Source: Acidobacteriota bacterium
GTDB taxonomy: Bacteria; Acidobacteriota; Thermoanaerobaculia; Multivoradales; J023
Direction of reading: 5' to 3'
Assembly: GCA_029263315.1 (NCBI GenBank)
Contig: JAJCXR010000049.1
Coordinates: forward strand, 62,001-126,000
DNA length: 64,000 nucleotides
In this document: positions 15,567 to 23,953 of the stretch, piece after piece
Layout: every line of letters starts with the position of its first letter
Numbering within the stretch: the stretch's first letter is position 1
The notes under the pieces: model-generated
Databases searched by the model: none
Told to the model about the DNA's origin: nothing
Seen by the model: only the letters and a program-made list of their open reading frames with translations
Made by a program: the position numbers and the translations under genes

Positions 15567-17850
15567 GCGCGGCGGCGTGACGGGGGTCCGTATCCGTGCT
15601 TGGCGGGGACGCAATCGACAGCGGCGACAGCGACTGCTGATCCTCTCGTTGCTGTCGATGCTGTTGGCCTGTAGGCCACCGGCACCACCCATCCCCCTGG
15701 GCCCGCCGCCCTATCAACCGCCCCCCTATCAGCCTTCGCCGCCGCTTCCCCCCTCGGTGGGCGTCGAGAAGCATGTTCCGCCGCCGGTCCAGGGTCCGGT
15801 ATCGACGGGGCCGCTACAGGTTCGGGTGGGTCTGGCAACGGACCTGGCGTCCTTCGACCTTCCCTGCTGCGACTCCCGGCTCACCCTACATCTCGGCACC
15901 GCCGCCCCCCGGCCCCTCGATGCCGGGCTGCGCATCACGCCCGGCGGCAAGATCATCGAAAAAACCGTCTTCCGACTGCAGGTGGCGGCCCTCAAGAACG
16001 AGCAACAGGCCGAAGGCATCGCCGCCTACCTGGCGGAGGAGACGGGGCACCCGGCGGACGTCAGCTTCGATGCCGGAACCGACCTCTACCGCGTGCGCGT
16101 CGGAAGCTTCGAGCGTCGCGAGCAAGCGGAGACCACCAAAGGCCAGCTCGAAGCCCTCGGTCTCGCCCAGGGCTGGATCGTCAGCCAAGGGGGCAAGATC
16201 GAAGATCCCCATCTGGCGGTGCAACTCGGCGGCGAGACCCTGCGCGTCTCCGGACGCTGGCTCGACATCGCCGCCCCCACCGATGTGGGCATCGTCTTCC
16301 GTGAGGTGCGGTATCGCGGCAAAATTTCGATCTTTCTCAATGACCGCGGTCGCCTCAACATCATCAACGAGCTTTCGTTGGAAAACTACCTGCGGGGTGT
16401 CGTACCCAAGGAGATGGGTCCTTCCCTGTACAACCGACTCGAGGCCTTGAAGGCCCAAACGGTGGCCGCCCGTACCTACACCCTGCGCAACCTCGGGGAG
16501 TTTGCCCAAGAGGGATATGACATTTGCTCGACCCCCCGCTGCCAGGTCTACCAGGGCATGCAGGTGGAGCATCCGGTCTCCGACCGGGCCATCGCCGAAA
16601 CCGCCGGCCAAGTGGTGCTGGTGGATGGCCAACCCGCCGAGACGTTCTACAGCTCCACCTGCGGCGGTCACACCGAGAACGTCGAGGTGGTATTCCCCCT
16701 CAAATCAGGGGCCTACTTGCGGGGCGTGCCGTGTGTCGAGGCAGGGCTGAGCCAACTGCGCGGCGATCTGGCACCTGGAATCCCTTTCGCCACCGGCATC
16801 AGCCACCGACTCCTGCCCCCCACCGGTGGCCAGCGACACAAAGAGCTTTCGGCGCGCTTGGAGCACTTGGCATTCCTCGCCAAGCTACCGATCCCGAACA
16901 GCCAATTGAAGTCGATGCAGCGTCGAGACATCCTGCGTCACATCTTCACCATTTTCGATCTGGTGCTCGATAAACGTCTCCTGTTGGCCAACCGGTCGGC
17001 GGAATGGCAACCTCGGGAGCACCCCCTTGCCAGCTTTCTGCAGCAGGAGCGTTGGTTGCCCGGGGTGGGATCGGCCACCGAGGTGAGCTCAGCCGCCCTG
17101 GCTCCCCCCAGCGTCTCCGAGGTGGAGACCCTACTCTTCAACTTGGCCTTGGAGCTCAAAGTGCTGCGTCGTCAACCGGCCCACTTCCTGAGCCTCGACA
17201 GCGGCCTGCTGACCCTACGGGGGGGCGCCGAGCATCAGACTTTTGACCTCAACCAAGCCGCCGTCGCCACCTTCCGGCGGCGGGGCGAGCTGACGACCAG
17301 CGCCACCCTGGATCTCGCCGCCGGGGACCGCCTCGATGCCTACTGGCAAGGCGATCGACTGGTCGCTTTGGTGCAACCCATCGAAGCGCCGCCGGTGGAT
17401 CTGAGCCGACACGCCAAACGCCGCAATTGGACCCGCTACAAGTCCCTGCGGGAGCTTCGAGCCTCAGTACAGGCCCGATACCCGGGTTTTCCCTTCAACG
17501 ATTTCGAAGTCCTTTCCCGCGGTGTCTCGGGGCGGGTCGGAAAGCTCGAGCTCAAGGGGGATGGCGGAAAGAGTCTGCGGGTGGAAGGACTTGCCGTGCG
17601 CTGGACCCTCGATGTGTACGACACGCTCTTCTACGCTCAACCCCATCTTCAAGGGAATCGCGCCGTCGGTTGGACCTTCCGTGGACACGGCTGGGGACAC
17701 GGTGTCGGCATGTGCCAAGCCGGAGCCTACGGCATGGCAGTACGGGGCAACTCCTACCGCGAGATCCTCGATCACTATTACACCGGCATCGACCTGGCAC
17801 GGCTGAAACCCTCGCCACAACGACCGCGCACCGCCACCACGGCCCCCTGA
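15544..17850 (+). CDS. SpoIID/LytB-domain lipoprotein with SPOR domain
   Basis: A 768-residue exported protein. A basic start and hydrophobic stretch end in the lipobox LSMLLAC (Cys43), followed by a Pro-rich linker. A SPOR-like domain (about residues 140-205, VFRLQVAALKNEQQAEGIAAY and YRVRVGSFERREQAE) should bind denuded septal peptidoglycan. A SpoIID/LytB domain follows (LSLENYLRGVVPKEM, ALKAQTVAARTYTL, STCGGHTENVEVVF), closing with GHGWGHGVGMCQAGAYGMA and EILDHYYTGI. SpoIID proteins are lytic transglycosylases; here sporulation is not implied, and a cell-division or wall-remodelling role is likely. ATG 15544 overlaps the loader gene; GTG 15577 is an alternative. Confidence 0.88.
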   Translation: MVDAKDAERGGVTGVRIRAWRGRNRQRRQRLLILSLLSMLLACRPPAPPIPLGPPPYQPPPYQPSPPLPPSVGVEKHVPPPVQGPVSTGPLQVRVGLATDLASFDLPCCDSRLTLHLGTAAPRPLDAGLRITPGGKIIEKTVFRLQVAALKNEQQAEGIAAYLAEETGHPADVSFDAGTDLYRVRVGSFERREQAETTKGQLEALGLAQGWIVSQGGKIEDPHLAVQLGGETLRVSGRWLDIAAPTDVGIVFREVRYRGKISIFLNDRGRLNIINELSLENYLRGVVPKEMGPSLYNRLEALKAQTVAARTYTLRNLGEFAQEGYDICSTPRCQVYQGMQVEHPVSDRAIAETAGQVVLVDGQPAETFYSSTCGGHTENVEVVFPLKSGAYLRGVPCVEAGLSQLRGDLAPGIPFATGISHRLLPPTGGQRHKELSARLEHLAFLAKLPIPNSQLKSMQRRDILRHIFTIFDLVLDKRLLLANRSAEWQPREHPLASFLQQERWLPGVGSATEVSSAALAPPSVSEVETLLFNLALELKVLRRQPAHFLSLDSGLLTLRGGAEHQTFDLNQAAVATFRRRGELTTSATLDLAAGDRLDAYWQGDRLVALVQPIEAPPVDLSRHAKRRNWTRYKSLRELRASVQARYPGFPFNDFEVLSRGVSGRVGKLELKGDGGKSLRVEGLAVRWTLDVYDTLFYAQPHLQGNRAVGWTFRGHGWGHGVGMCQAGAYGMAVRGNSYREILDHYYTGIDLARLKPSPQRPRTATTAP

Positions 17851-18023
17851 GCGACGGCCTTCCAGTGGAGTGCGCCCAACAGACGGCGTCTTGATTCCGA
17901 GGTCATTTCGTGTTCTGCCAAGGCGCACCGACGCAGGCATATCGGGAATATTCTGAGGCGGTGCAACACAGGAAGAGCGCAAAAGGGGCCGAAAGTGAGG
18001 CGCTGGATTTGTGGCGCCCTACA

Positions 18024-20474
18024 CTAGAGGTTGAGTAAGCGGCTGAGCAACGTCTGAAGTGGAAAACGACCGAGGTCCCCATCGCTCGCCGAGACCTCAT
18101 CGTAGGCCGTGACCTCGTCGGCGGTGACCCCTTCGCCCCAAAGGATGACCGGCAAGGGATCGGCGGCATGCTGCCCGCTCTCGGAAAGGGTTGCGTGGTC
18201 CGAGGCCACCGCCAAGCGCAGCGGACCCGGGTGAAGCTTGAGCAGCTTGCGCAACATGTGGTCGACCCGTTCTAAGAACTCGACCTTGAGCTCTGGACGC
18301 TGATCGTGGGCGGCGATGTCGGCCCCTTTGACATGCAGCACGACCAGATCGTCCTCCTCCAGGGCAGTCAAGGCGTATTCCATCTTGACCTTGAGGTCGG
18401 TATCCAGGTTGGCGGTCATGGCATCCTCGGTCAAGGCCCTGGCACCCAGCCAACTGGCCAGACCGAGCAGGGTTTGATCACCGCTGATACAGCTCAAGCG
18501 CAGCGGAATACCCGCTTGCTCGAGGGGCAGGAGGCGATGAATCTGCCCGGCACCTCGGGTCAGCACCGCGTTGGCCATCGGTAAGTCGTCCTTGCGTCGC
18601 TGTCGATTGATCGGATGCTTGGCCAGAATCCCCTGGGCCCGCTGCTCGAAGAGAGCCAAAATCCGCGCCGTCTCCGTGGCTCGCGGATCGTTGACGTCGC
18701 TGGCGTGGGGAACGATGGGTGGGGTGGGGATGGCGCCATCCCCAGGGTCACTGCCGACGATCTCCGACGACAGCCCCGGCCCCCTCAAGACCACCGCCAA
18801 ACGATGCTCGGTCGCCGCCTTGACGCGAATTTCCACTTCCTCGACCCCCGGCAGGGTCAAACGATCCAAGGCTTTGGCCAATATTTCCGTGCCTTGGCGA
18901 ATACGCCCGGCTCGACGATCGGTAATGCGTCCTTGATCGTCGATGGTGGCGAAATTGCCGCGCAGGGCGATATCCCCCGGCTCTAGATCGATCCCTGCCC
19001 CCAAGGCTTCCACCGGCCCTCGCTTGAGGGCCAGCGGCGATTGGCCAAAGAGGGCCAGGCTGCCGGCTGCGGTATCGGGCACCACCCCCGGTGCCACGGG
19101 GTCCGCCAAGCCGTTTCTGCCCTCCCGTGCCAAGCGGTCGAGGGTTGGCGTGACGGCGGCCTGTAAAGGTGTTCGCCCTCCCAGGGCTCGAACCGGACGA
19201 TCGGCCAGCCCATCGATAATCAGCAATAGGCCGGGGACCGGCTCGCTCTTCCATTCGCCCCGAGCCAGATCCGGAATCCGCTGCTGCAGGACCTCGGTCA
19301 CCCAGCGCAGCCCTTGCCGCTCCACCGGTTGGCTGGACGCCGTATCGACCAATGGGATGTCGTGGTTCTCGGCGCTTTGCAGCAAGAAATCCTGGAGGTT
19401 GCGGATCGCCTTAAAGCTCTCGATGTAGCGCTCCGCCCGACGTCCGCCGCCGCTCTCCCAGGATCGCTTGAGGAAGCGCTGCCGGTGCACCTCGACATCC
19501 GAGGTGGTGAGCATCAAAGCGACTTGATAGGCCGTCCCTTCCAGATCATCGAAGGGCACCAGCGGCGGATAGAGGTGAACTCCCTCGACCAGCAGGCTCA
19601 TGCCCTCAGCCACCGCCCGCTCCACCACCGCCCGCACACCGACACAGACACGGGTCGACTGCTCTTGGAAAGATTCGACAATGCGCTGCTGCATCTCCTC
19701 CTCCGAGAGGCGCGACGAGGCCAAATCCAACTCCTTCGAAGAGAGTTGGGGCTCGAAGCTCGAGACATGCAACTCCGGCATGATCTGGGGCGAAAAGACC
19801 ATGCGCATCATCTGGCGCACGGTGTCGGTGGCGGTGATGCGATAAATCCGCAACAGCGGCGCGAGATCCAAGCCAAGGGTCGATTTGCCGGTGCCACTGG
19901 CGCCACCAATATAGATTACCAGGGGTCGCGACAGACGTTGGATACGTCGCATCAGGCGATAGCGTTGGGCCTCGCTGACCCCCTCGAAGCGTTCGAGGAT
20001 GCCCGCCACGCGACGGGCGATTTCCTCCTTACGAATCTCCTCCAGGCCTTCGTCCGCCAACTGTTGCTCGAGCTGGGAGACCAGAAAGTAGGCTCGATCG
20101 ATGTCGATGCCCGCCGCCTGCACGCTGCGGGCCAGCAAACCCCGGGAGAAGGGCTGGCGCTCCCCTTGGCTCAGCACGTGGCGACGCAGCGGAGGCACCA
20201 CCGGCACGCGCATCAGCACCTCGGACCCGAACATCGACTCGACCGTCTCCTGGAGACGATCGCGGATCTCGGCGGTGGTGACTTCTTCCCTATCCGCCAG
20301 CTCGCCGCGGATCGATTGCGCCACGGCGTAGGCGTCGTCGAAGGGCAAACCCCGCTGCACCAGGTCGTGGGTGATCATGCCCCGCAGAAAGCGCTGCGGT
20401 GTGCCCCGTGAATCGATGACCGTCAGCTGACGTCGACGCCCTTTGGAGGTGTCGGAGGCGGTTGATTTCTTCAT
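18024..20474 (-). CDS. Fusion: 2-phosphoglycerate kinase + archaeal-type phosphoglycerate mutase (ApgM)
   Basis: An 816-residue two-domain protein. Residues 1-165 resemble two ATP-cone-like modules; residues 185-400 form a P-loop kinase with Walker A GGASGTGKST (190-199), like archaeal 2-phosphoglycerate kinase, which makes 2,3-bisphosphoglycerate. From about residue 413 the chain matches cofactor-independent mutase of archaeal type: LLLIIDGLADRP with metal ligand Asp421, LVVLHVKGADIAAHD, LKVEFLERVD and ASDHATLSE. In archaeal ApgM the phosphorylated Ser lies in PGSDxANLS; the aligned stretch here is PDTAAGSLALFG, putting Thr468 at that place. Kinase and mutase share 2-phosphoglycerate as metabolite. 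The fusion is the notable point; activity is inferred. The 212-base gap upstream holds nothing I recognise. Confidence 0.82.
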   Translation of the reverse strand: MKKSTASDTSKGRRRQLTVIDSRGTPQRFLRGMITHDLVQRGLPFDDAYAVAQSIRGELADREEVTTAEIRDRLQETVESMFGSEVLMRVPVVPPLRRHVLSQGERQPFSRGLLARSVQAAGIDIDRAYFLVSQLEQQLADEGLEEIRKEEIARRVAGILERFEGVSEAQRYRLMRRIQRLSRPLVIYIGGASGTGKSTLGLDLAPLLRIYRITATDTVRQMMRMVFSPQIMPELHVSSFEPQLSSKELDLASSRLSEEEMQQRIVESFQEQSTRVCVGVRAVVERAVAEGMSLLVEGVHLYPPLVPFDDLEGTAYQVALMLTTSDVEVHRQRFLKRSWESGGGRRAERYIESFKAIRNLQDFLLQSAENHDIPLVDTASSQPVERQGLRWVTEVLQQRIPDLARGEWKSEPVPGLLLIIDGLADRPVRALGGRTPLQAAVTPTLDRLAREGRNGLADPVAPGVVPDTAAGSLALFGQSPLALKRGPVEALGAGIDLEPGDIALRGNFATIDDQGRITDRRAGRIRQGTEILAKALDRLTLPGVEEVEIRVKAATEHRLAVVLRGPGLSSEIVGSDPGDGAIPTPPIVPHASDVNDPRATETARILALFEQRAQGILAKHPINRQRRKDDLPMANAVLTRGAGQIHRLLPLEQAGIPLRLSCISGDQTLLGLASWLGARALTEDAMTANLDTDLKVKMEYALTALEEDDLVVLHVKGADIAAHDQRPELKVEFLERVDHMLRKLLKLHPGPLRLAVASDHATLSESGQHAADPLPVILWGEGVTADEVTAYDEVSASDGDLGRFPLQTLLSRLLNL

Positions 20475-20686
20475 TTGGGGAGGCTATCTCAAAGTGCCTA
20501 CCAGCATCTACGCTGCCGGACGCTCCGGCGCGCCAAGACACCGACGGTCGTCCAGGGTCTCCGGGGCGGTCCTCCCGGGGTCGAGTTGGAATTCGCTGGC
20601 TCCCGCCCCGCGTCGTTTTCCCGGACAGGAATTCGCTAGCGCAGCATCAATAGGCCCAGGCTGCATCGACGGCCGAGCGATAGCTG

Positions 20687-21208
20687 TTAGGTGGACTTGA
20701 ATCGGCGCCGAGAAGCGCCGCCAAAAAAGCGATGGCGCACTTTGCCGAGCCAACGGTTGAGACGATGCCGACGGGACAGGAAAGGCAGCACCGGCGGGCG
20801 CCGCTGACCGAGGGAGAGCACCAACTCCCCTAGGCCAGGATGGGACGCGTCCACCTGCAGACCGCGCTCGATCACCTCATGGGCGGAGCGCTTGTCGGCG
20901 AGCAGCAGATGCGTCTTGGCGAGAAAGAAGTAACTTTCCGCCACATGCAGGTCCATCTTGGCCCCCAGTCGACAGAGCTTGAGGCCCTGCAACTTCTGAT
21001 CTTGGTAGCGGGCCATGCCGTATCCGAGATAGGAAAAGAGCAAGCCGGGCAACTGGGACGTCTGCACCTCCGCCTCGACGGCCACACTGAGCCAGTAGAG
21101 CCCGTCATCCCAATTTCCCCGGCGACAGTATTCGATACCTCGCCAGGCAATTTCGCCCGCTTCGTCGCTGTCGGGAAAACTGGCGTCGCCACGTTCTGCT
21201 GCTCGCAT
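20687..21208 (-). CDS. TPR-like repeat protein, function unknown
   Basis: A 173-residue protein from ATG 21208 (GGAAG upstream; a TTG one codon earlier is possible). Helical repeats resemble tetratricopeptide units: EIAWRGIEYCRRGNWDDGLYWLS, FSYLGYGMARYQDQKL and SYFFLAKTHLLLADKRSA. The C-terminal 40 residues are strongly basic (RRHRLNRWLGKVRHR, GGASRRRFKST), suggesting contact with nucleic acid or membrane phospholipid. It is divergent from the TPR/cyclic-nucleotide-binding gene and may be functionally linked to it. No signal peptide. Confidence 0.65.
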   Translation of the reverse strand: MRAAERGDASFPDSDEAGEIAWRGIEYCRRGNWDDGLYWLSVAVEAEVQTSQLPGLLFSYLGYGMARYQDQKLQGLKLCRLGAKMDLHVAESYFFLAKTHLLLADKRSAHEVIERGLQVDASHPGLGELVLSLGQRRPPVLPFLSRRHRLNRWLGKVRHRFFGGASRRRFKST

Positions 21209-21386
21209 CAATCGGCTTCCATCGAGGTCATTCCAGGCACCCTCAGAGACATCTTCGGCACCGCCTGGGGCGCCACCTTATTGAACCATGCTCAAGCAAC
21301 TATAAGCGGACAGGGGGTACCGAATCAATAATTATAGATCAGATAACCTACAGGCCCCGAAGGCAGTCCGCCCCTAGGCCGATTCG

Positions 21387-21395
21387 TGCTAGAAT
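21387..21395 (+). promoter_or_regulatory. Extended -10 promoter of the TPR/cNMP gene, possibly leaderless
   Basis: TGCTAGAAT at 21387-21395 (TGn plus TAGAAT) is ten bases before ATG 21406. The bases between are TTTTTGCCCCC with no ribosome binding site, so the transcript would have almost no leader. Confidence 0.4.
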
Positions 21396-21405
21396 TTTTG
21401 CCCCC

Positions 21406-23217
21406 ATGACGTCCTCGCCACAGCCACCGGATGACCTCAAGTCCCTCACCGCACTGGCCAAGAGCTTTTCTGATCGGGGCATGTTCGAAGAGGCCATCGA
21501 CCTCTTCCAGCTCGCCCTGCGTTTCGACCCGGAAAACTTGGGTCTGAAGCTCAATTTGGCCCAGGTCCGCCATCAGCAGCGGAAAGAGCAGGGTCACAAG
21601 CGGGGCTCCGAGGATGCCGTCCGCGAGCAGATCCGACGCAACGCCATCGACGCGGCCCACTTCCTGGGTCTGGCCAGGCTCTACGATGAGCGTGGCAAAC
21701 CCGTCCTGGCGGCCGAATGTTTGGCCATCGCCCGCCACAAGGATCTGGCCAACCCCTGGGTGCACCGCCTGCGCGGCAAATTGCTGCTGCAGGAAAACGC
21801 CTACGAGGAAGCCCGCGAAGAGCTGCGCACGGCCCAGCGTTACAACCCATTCGACCGCCAGATCGCCGAGCTGTTGAGCCGCGCCGAGGTCGGTTTGGGT
21901 GCCCAGCGGGAAGCCCTCGAAGCCACCATCGACGCTTTCCTATTGCTACCCGACGGCGACCCCCGCTCTAGCCAACGGTTGGGGCAGCAGATGAAGCAAC
22001 TGAGGAGCGCCCTCGGCATCGAAGGGGAGGCCTTCCAGCGGCTGTTCGGTGAACGTCGGGACAAGCTCCAGATGGCCTTCGAGCGTCTCGACATGCAACG
22101 GGACGTCCTGCTCGCCGAAATGGCCGGTTCCGAGGGTGAGACGCCGCAAAAAAAGGATGCCCAGAACGGCCGCATCGAGCTGGCGGCCCGATTGCGAGAT
22201 TTCTCCCTCTGGCGACGCCTCGACGACGAACAGATTTTCCAGCTTACCCAAGCCGCACACGTGGAACGACACCGCGCTCAGAGCAAGATATTCGAGCTCG
22301 GCTCCACCGGCGCCGACATTTTTGTCTTGGAAGAGGGCAAGGTCACCGTCCGTCGCCCCACGTCTTACGGCAGTTACGAGCTTGGCACACTGGAGGGTGG
22401 CGCCGTCTTTGGCGAGGTCAATTTCATTTCCCGAAGTGAGCGCTCGGCCGACGTCATCGCCCTCGAAGATTGCTCCTTCGTACGCTTCGACGCCACCGAT
22501 CTGGAGGTCCTCATTCAAGAGCAGCCGGAGATCGGGGTGCAAATCTACCTCAGTTTCTGGCAAGGGTTGGCCCAGAAACTACGCGGTGCCAATGAGCAAT
22601 TGCGCACCTTCTTCGCCGACGAGCAGATGCCCGAGGATCTCCTCGCCATGCGGCAAGAAAACCAAGGCATCGCCGGCCAGATCGAGGTCAAGTCCGAGGT
22701 CACCTTGAAGCTGTTGCGCGAGCAAGGAATCTCCGGTGCCGAGCTCACCACCCTGGCCAACTTCTCGCAAGTCAAACGCTTCCCCGCCGGCAGCTTCATC
22801 TTCCACGAGGGGGACGAAGGCGCCGAAATGTATGTCGTCCTCGAAGGTCAGGTGATGATCAGCAAGTTCATCCCGGGCGGCGGCGAAGAAGCCCTGGCGA
22901 TCCTGCGTCGCGGCGACTTCTTTGGTGAGATGGCATTGATCGACGGCGAGCCCCGCTCGGCCGATGCCAAGGCATTTCAAGGGGACGTCAGCCTCGTGGC
23001 ATTCAACGACGAAAGCCTCAAGGAAGTGTTGGCCATGGACCCACGCTCGGCCCTCGATTTCATGACCTTGCTCTGCCGACTGATCTGCAAGCGGTTGCGG
23101 GAGATCGATGAAAAAGTCATCGGCTGGCGCATCATGTCGGGGGCTCGACCCGTCGACGACCTGGCCCATCCCGAGGTGAGGGGAAACACACCGATGTCGG
23201 ATCTCAGGACGGCCTGA
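21406..23217 (+). CDS. TPR protein with two cyclic-nucleotide-binding domains
   Basis: A 603-residue cytoplasmic protein. The first about 180 residues are TPR repeats (AKSFSDRGMFEEAIDLFQLA, LARLYDERGKPVLAAECLA, LLLQENAYEEAREELRTA). After a helical linker come two cNMP-binding domains: the first around residues 290-390 (GADIFVLEEGKVTV, GGAVFGEVNF, RSADVIALED), the second around 455-560 (GDEGAEMYVVLEGQVMI, RRGDFFGEMALIDGEPRSA). The second keeps the FGEMALxxxxPRSA phosphate-binding cassette and may bind cAMP or cGMP; the first is degenerate (FGEVNFISRSERSA). There is no DNA-binding helix-turn-helix, so it is probably a signalling scaffold rather than a CRP-type regulator. Confidence 0.82.
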   Translation: MTSSPQPPDDLKSLTALAKSFSDRGMFEEAIDLFQLALRFDPENLGLKLNLAQVRHQQRKEQGHKRGSEDAVREQIRRNAIDAAHFLGLARLYDERGKPVLAAECLAIARHKDLANPWVHRLRGKLLLQENAYEEAREELRTAQRYNPFDRQIAELLSRAEVGLGAQREALEATIDAFLLLPDGDPRSSQRLGQQMKQLRSALGIEGEAFQRLFGERRDKLQMAFERLDMQRDVLLAEMAGSEGETPQKKDAQNGRIELAARLRDFSLWRRLDDEQIFQLTQAAHVERHRAQSKIFELGSTGADIFVLEEGKVTVRRPTSYGSYELGTLEGGAVFGEVNFISRSERSADVIALEDCSFVRFDATDLEVLIQEQPEIGVQIYLSFWQGLAQKLRGANEQLRTFFADEQMPEDLLAMRQENQGIAGQIEVKSEVTLKLLREQGISGAELTTLANFSQVKRFPAGSFIFHEGDEGAEMYVVLEGQVMISKFIPGGGEEALAILRRGDFFGEMALIDGEPRSADAKAFQGDVSLVAFNDESLKEVLAMDPRSALDFMTLLCRLICKRLREIDEKVIGWRIMSGARPVDDLAHPEVRGNTPMSDLRTA

Positions 23218-23273
23218 GCGTACCCTCAGCATCGCCGAAGCGACCACAAAACATACCTCGAATTTTTTTCCTC

Positions 23274-23302
23274 TTGGCAAACGACTCGGCTCATGCTAGC
23301 TT
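23274..23302 (+). promoter_or_regulatory. Putative promoter of the CBM48 gene
   Basis: TTGGCA at 23274-23279 and TAGCTT at 23297-23302 are separated by 17 bases, with TGC directly before the -10 (extended -10). The predicted transcript would carry a leader of about 160 bases before the gene at 23470. A T run at 23262-23268 just upstream may belong to the end of the preceding gene's transcript. Confidence 0.4.
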
Positions 23303-23469
23303 GATCCCGCCGCTAACTGCGGCCGGAATGATCCCTATTCGGACATCTCCGGCCCGCCTCTCGAAACTAATCGACGGACCCAGATCCCACCCGCTTTCAG
23401 CGCTCCGACGCAGCCCCGAGACATCTCGACCGGCAACCGCCGGGTGGAATGGGACACGGAGAATGCATC

Positions 23470-23766
23470 ATGTTGAAAAAAAGCTATACCAAAACCAAGA
23501 AGTCCTGCCGCGTCACCTTCAAGCTCGCCACGGAGGCCGAGGCTCAGAAAGCCAGCCTGCTCGGTGAGTTCAACGCTTGGGACAAGAAAGCCCATCCGAT
23601 GAAAAAGCTCAAGGATGGCAGCTTCAGTGTCACCGTTTCCCTCGACGCCGGCAGCGACTACCGCTTCCGCTACCTCCTCGATGGCGAGGAGTGGACCAAC
23701 GACGAGGCCCCCGACGCGGTTGTGTTCAACCGTTTTGGTGGTCAGGACTGCGTCGTCACGGTCTGA
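23470..23766 (+). CDS. Stand-alone CBM48 / isoamylase N-terminal-like domain protein
   Basis: A 98-residue protein starting at ATG 23470 with GGAGA eight bases upstream. After a Lys-rich start, KASLLGEFNAWDKKAHPMKK and DAGSDYRFRYLLDGEEW match the glycogen-binding CBM48 fold found before GH13 catalytic domains and in AMP-activated kinase beta subunits. There is no catalytic domain and no signal peptide, so the domain acts alone, perhaps binding glycogen in the cytoplasm. It is followed by a large hairpin. Similar single-domain proteins occur in many bacteria; their role is not settled. Confidence 0.8.
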   Translation: MLKKSYTKTKKSCRVTFKLATEAEAQKASLLGEFNAWDKKAHPMKKLKDGSFSVTVSLDAGSDYRFRYLLDGEEWTNDEAPDAVVFNRFGGQDCVVTV

Positions 23767-23802
23767 TGCCTTGCGGGACGCCCCATCGGGTGTCTCAAGT
23801 CG

Positions 23803-23884
23803 ATGACCCGTCGCTTCCTCGGGCGCGCACCGAGATTCGAATCGCTTCGATTTGAATCTCGGTGACCGAGGGACGGCGGGTCAT
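23803..23884. repeat. 82-base near-perfect inverted repeat (long hairpin)
   Basis: Inner arms 23828-23844 and 23848-23864 pair over 17 bases with one G-T mismatch around a CTT loop. The pairing continues outward through CCTCGG/CCGAGG and ATGACCCG/CGGGTCAT to 23803 and 23884 with small bulges. It lies between the CBM48 gene and the aminopeptidase gene. There is no T run, so it is not a standard intrinsic terminator; it could be a factor-dependent terminator, a structured RNA or a palindromic repeat element. Confidence 0.75.
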
Positions 23885-23953
23885 TGCTGTTAAGGTCAGT
23901 TCCTTGGACGACCTGCGAAGATTCTGCGAACCCTCAGGTGTTGGAGCCCCCCC

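Noticed and set aside
23828..23864. TTCGAATC sequence resembling a tRNA T-arm
   Set aside because: It is part of the 82-base hairpin and no other tRNA arms are present.
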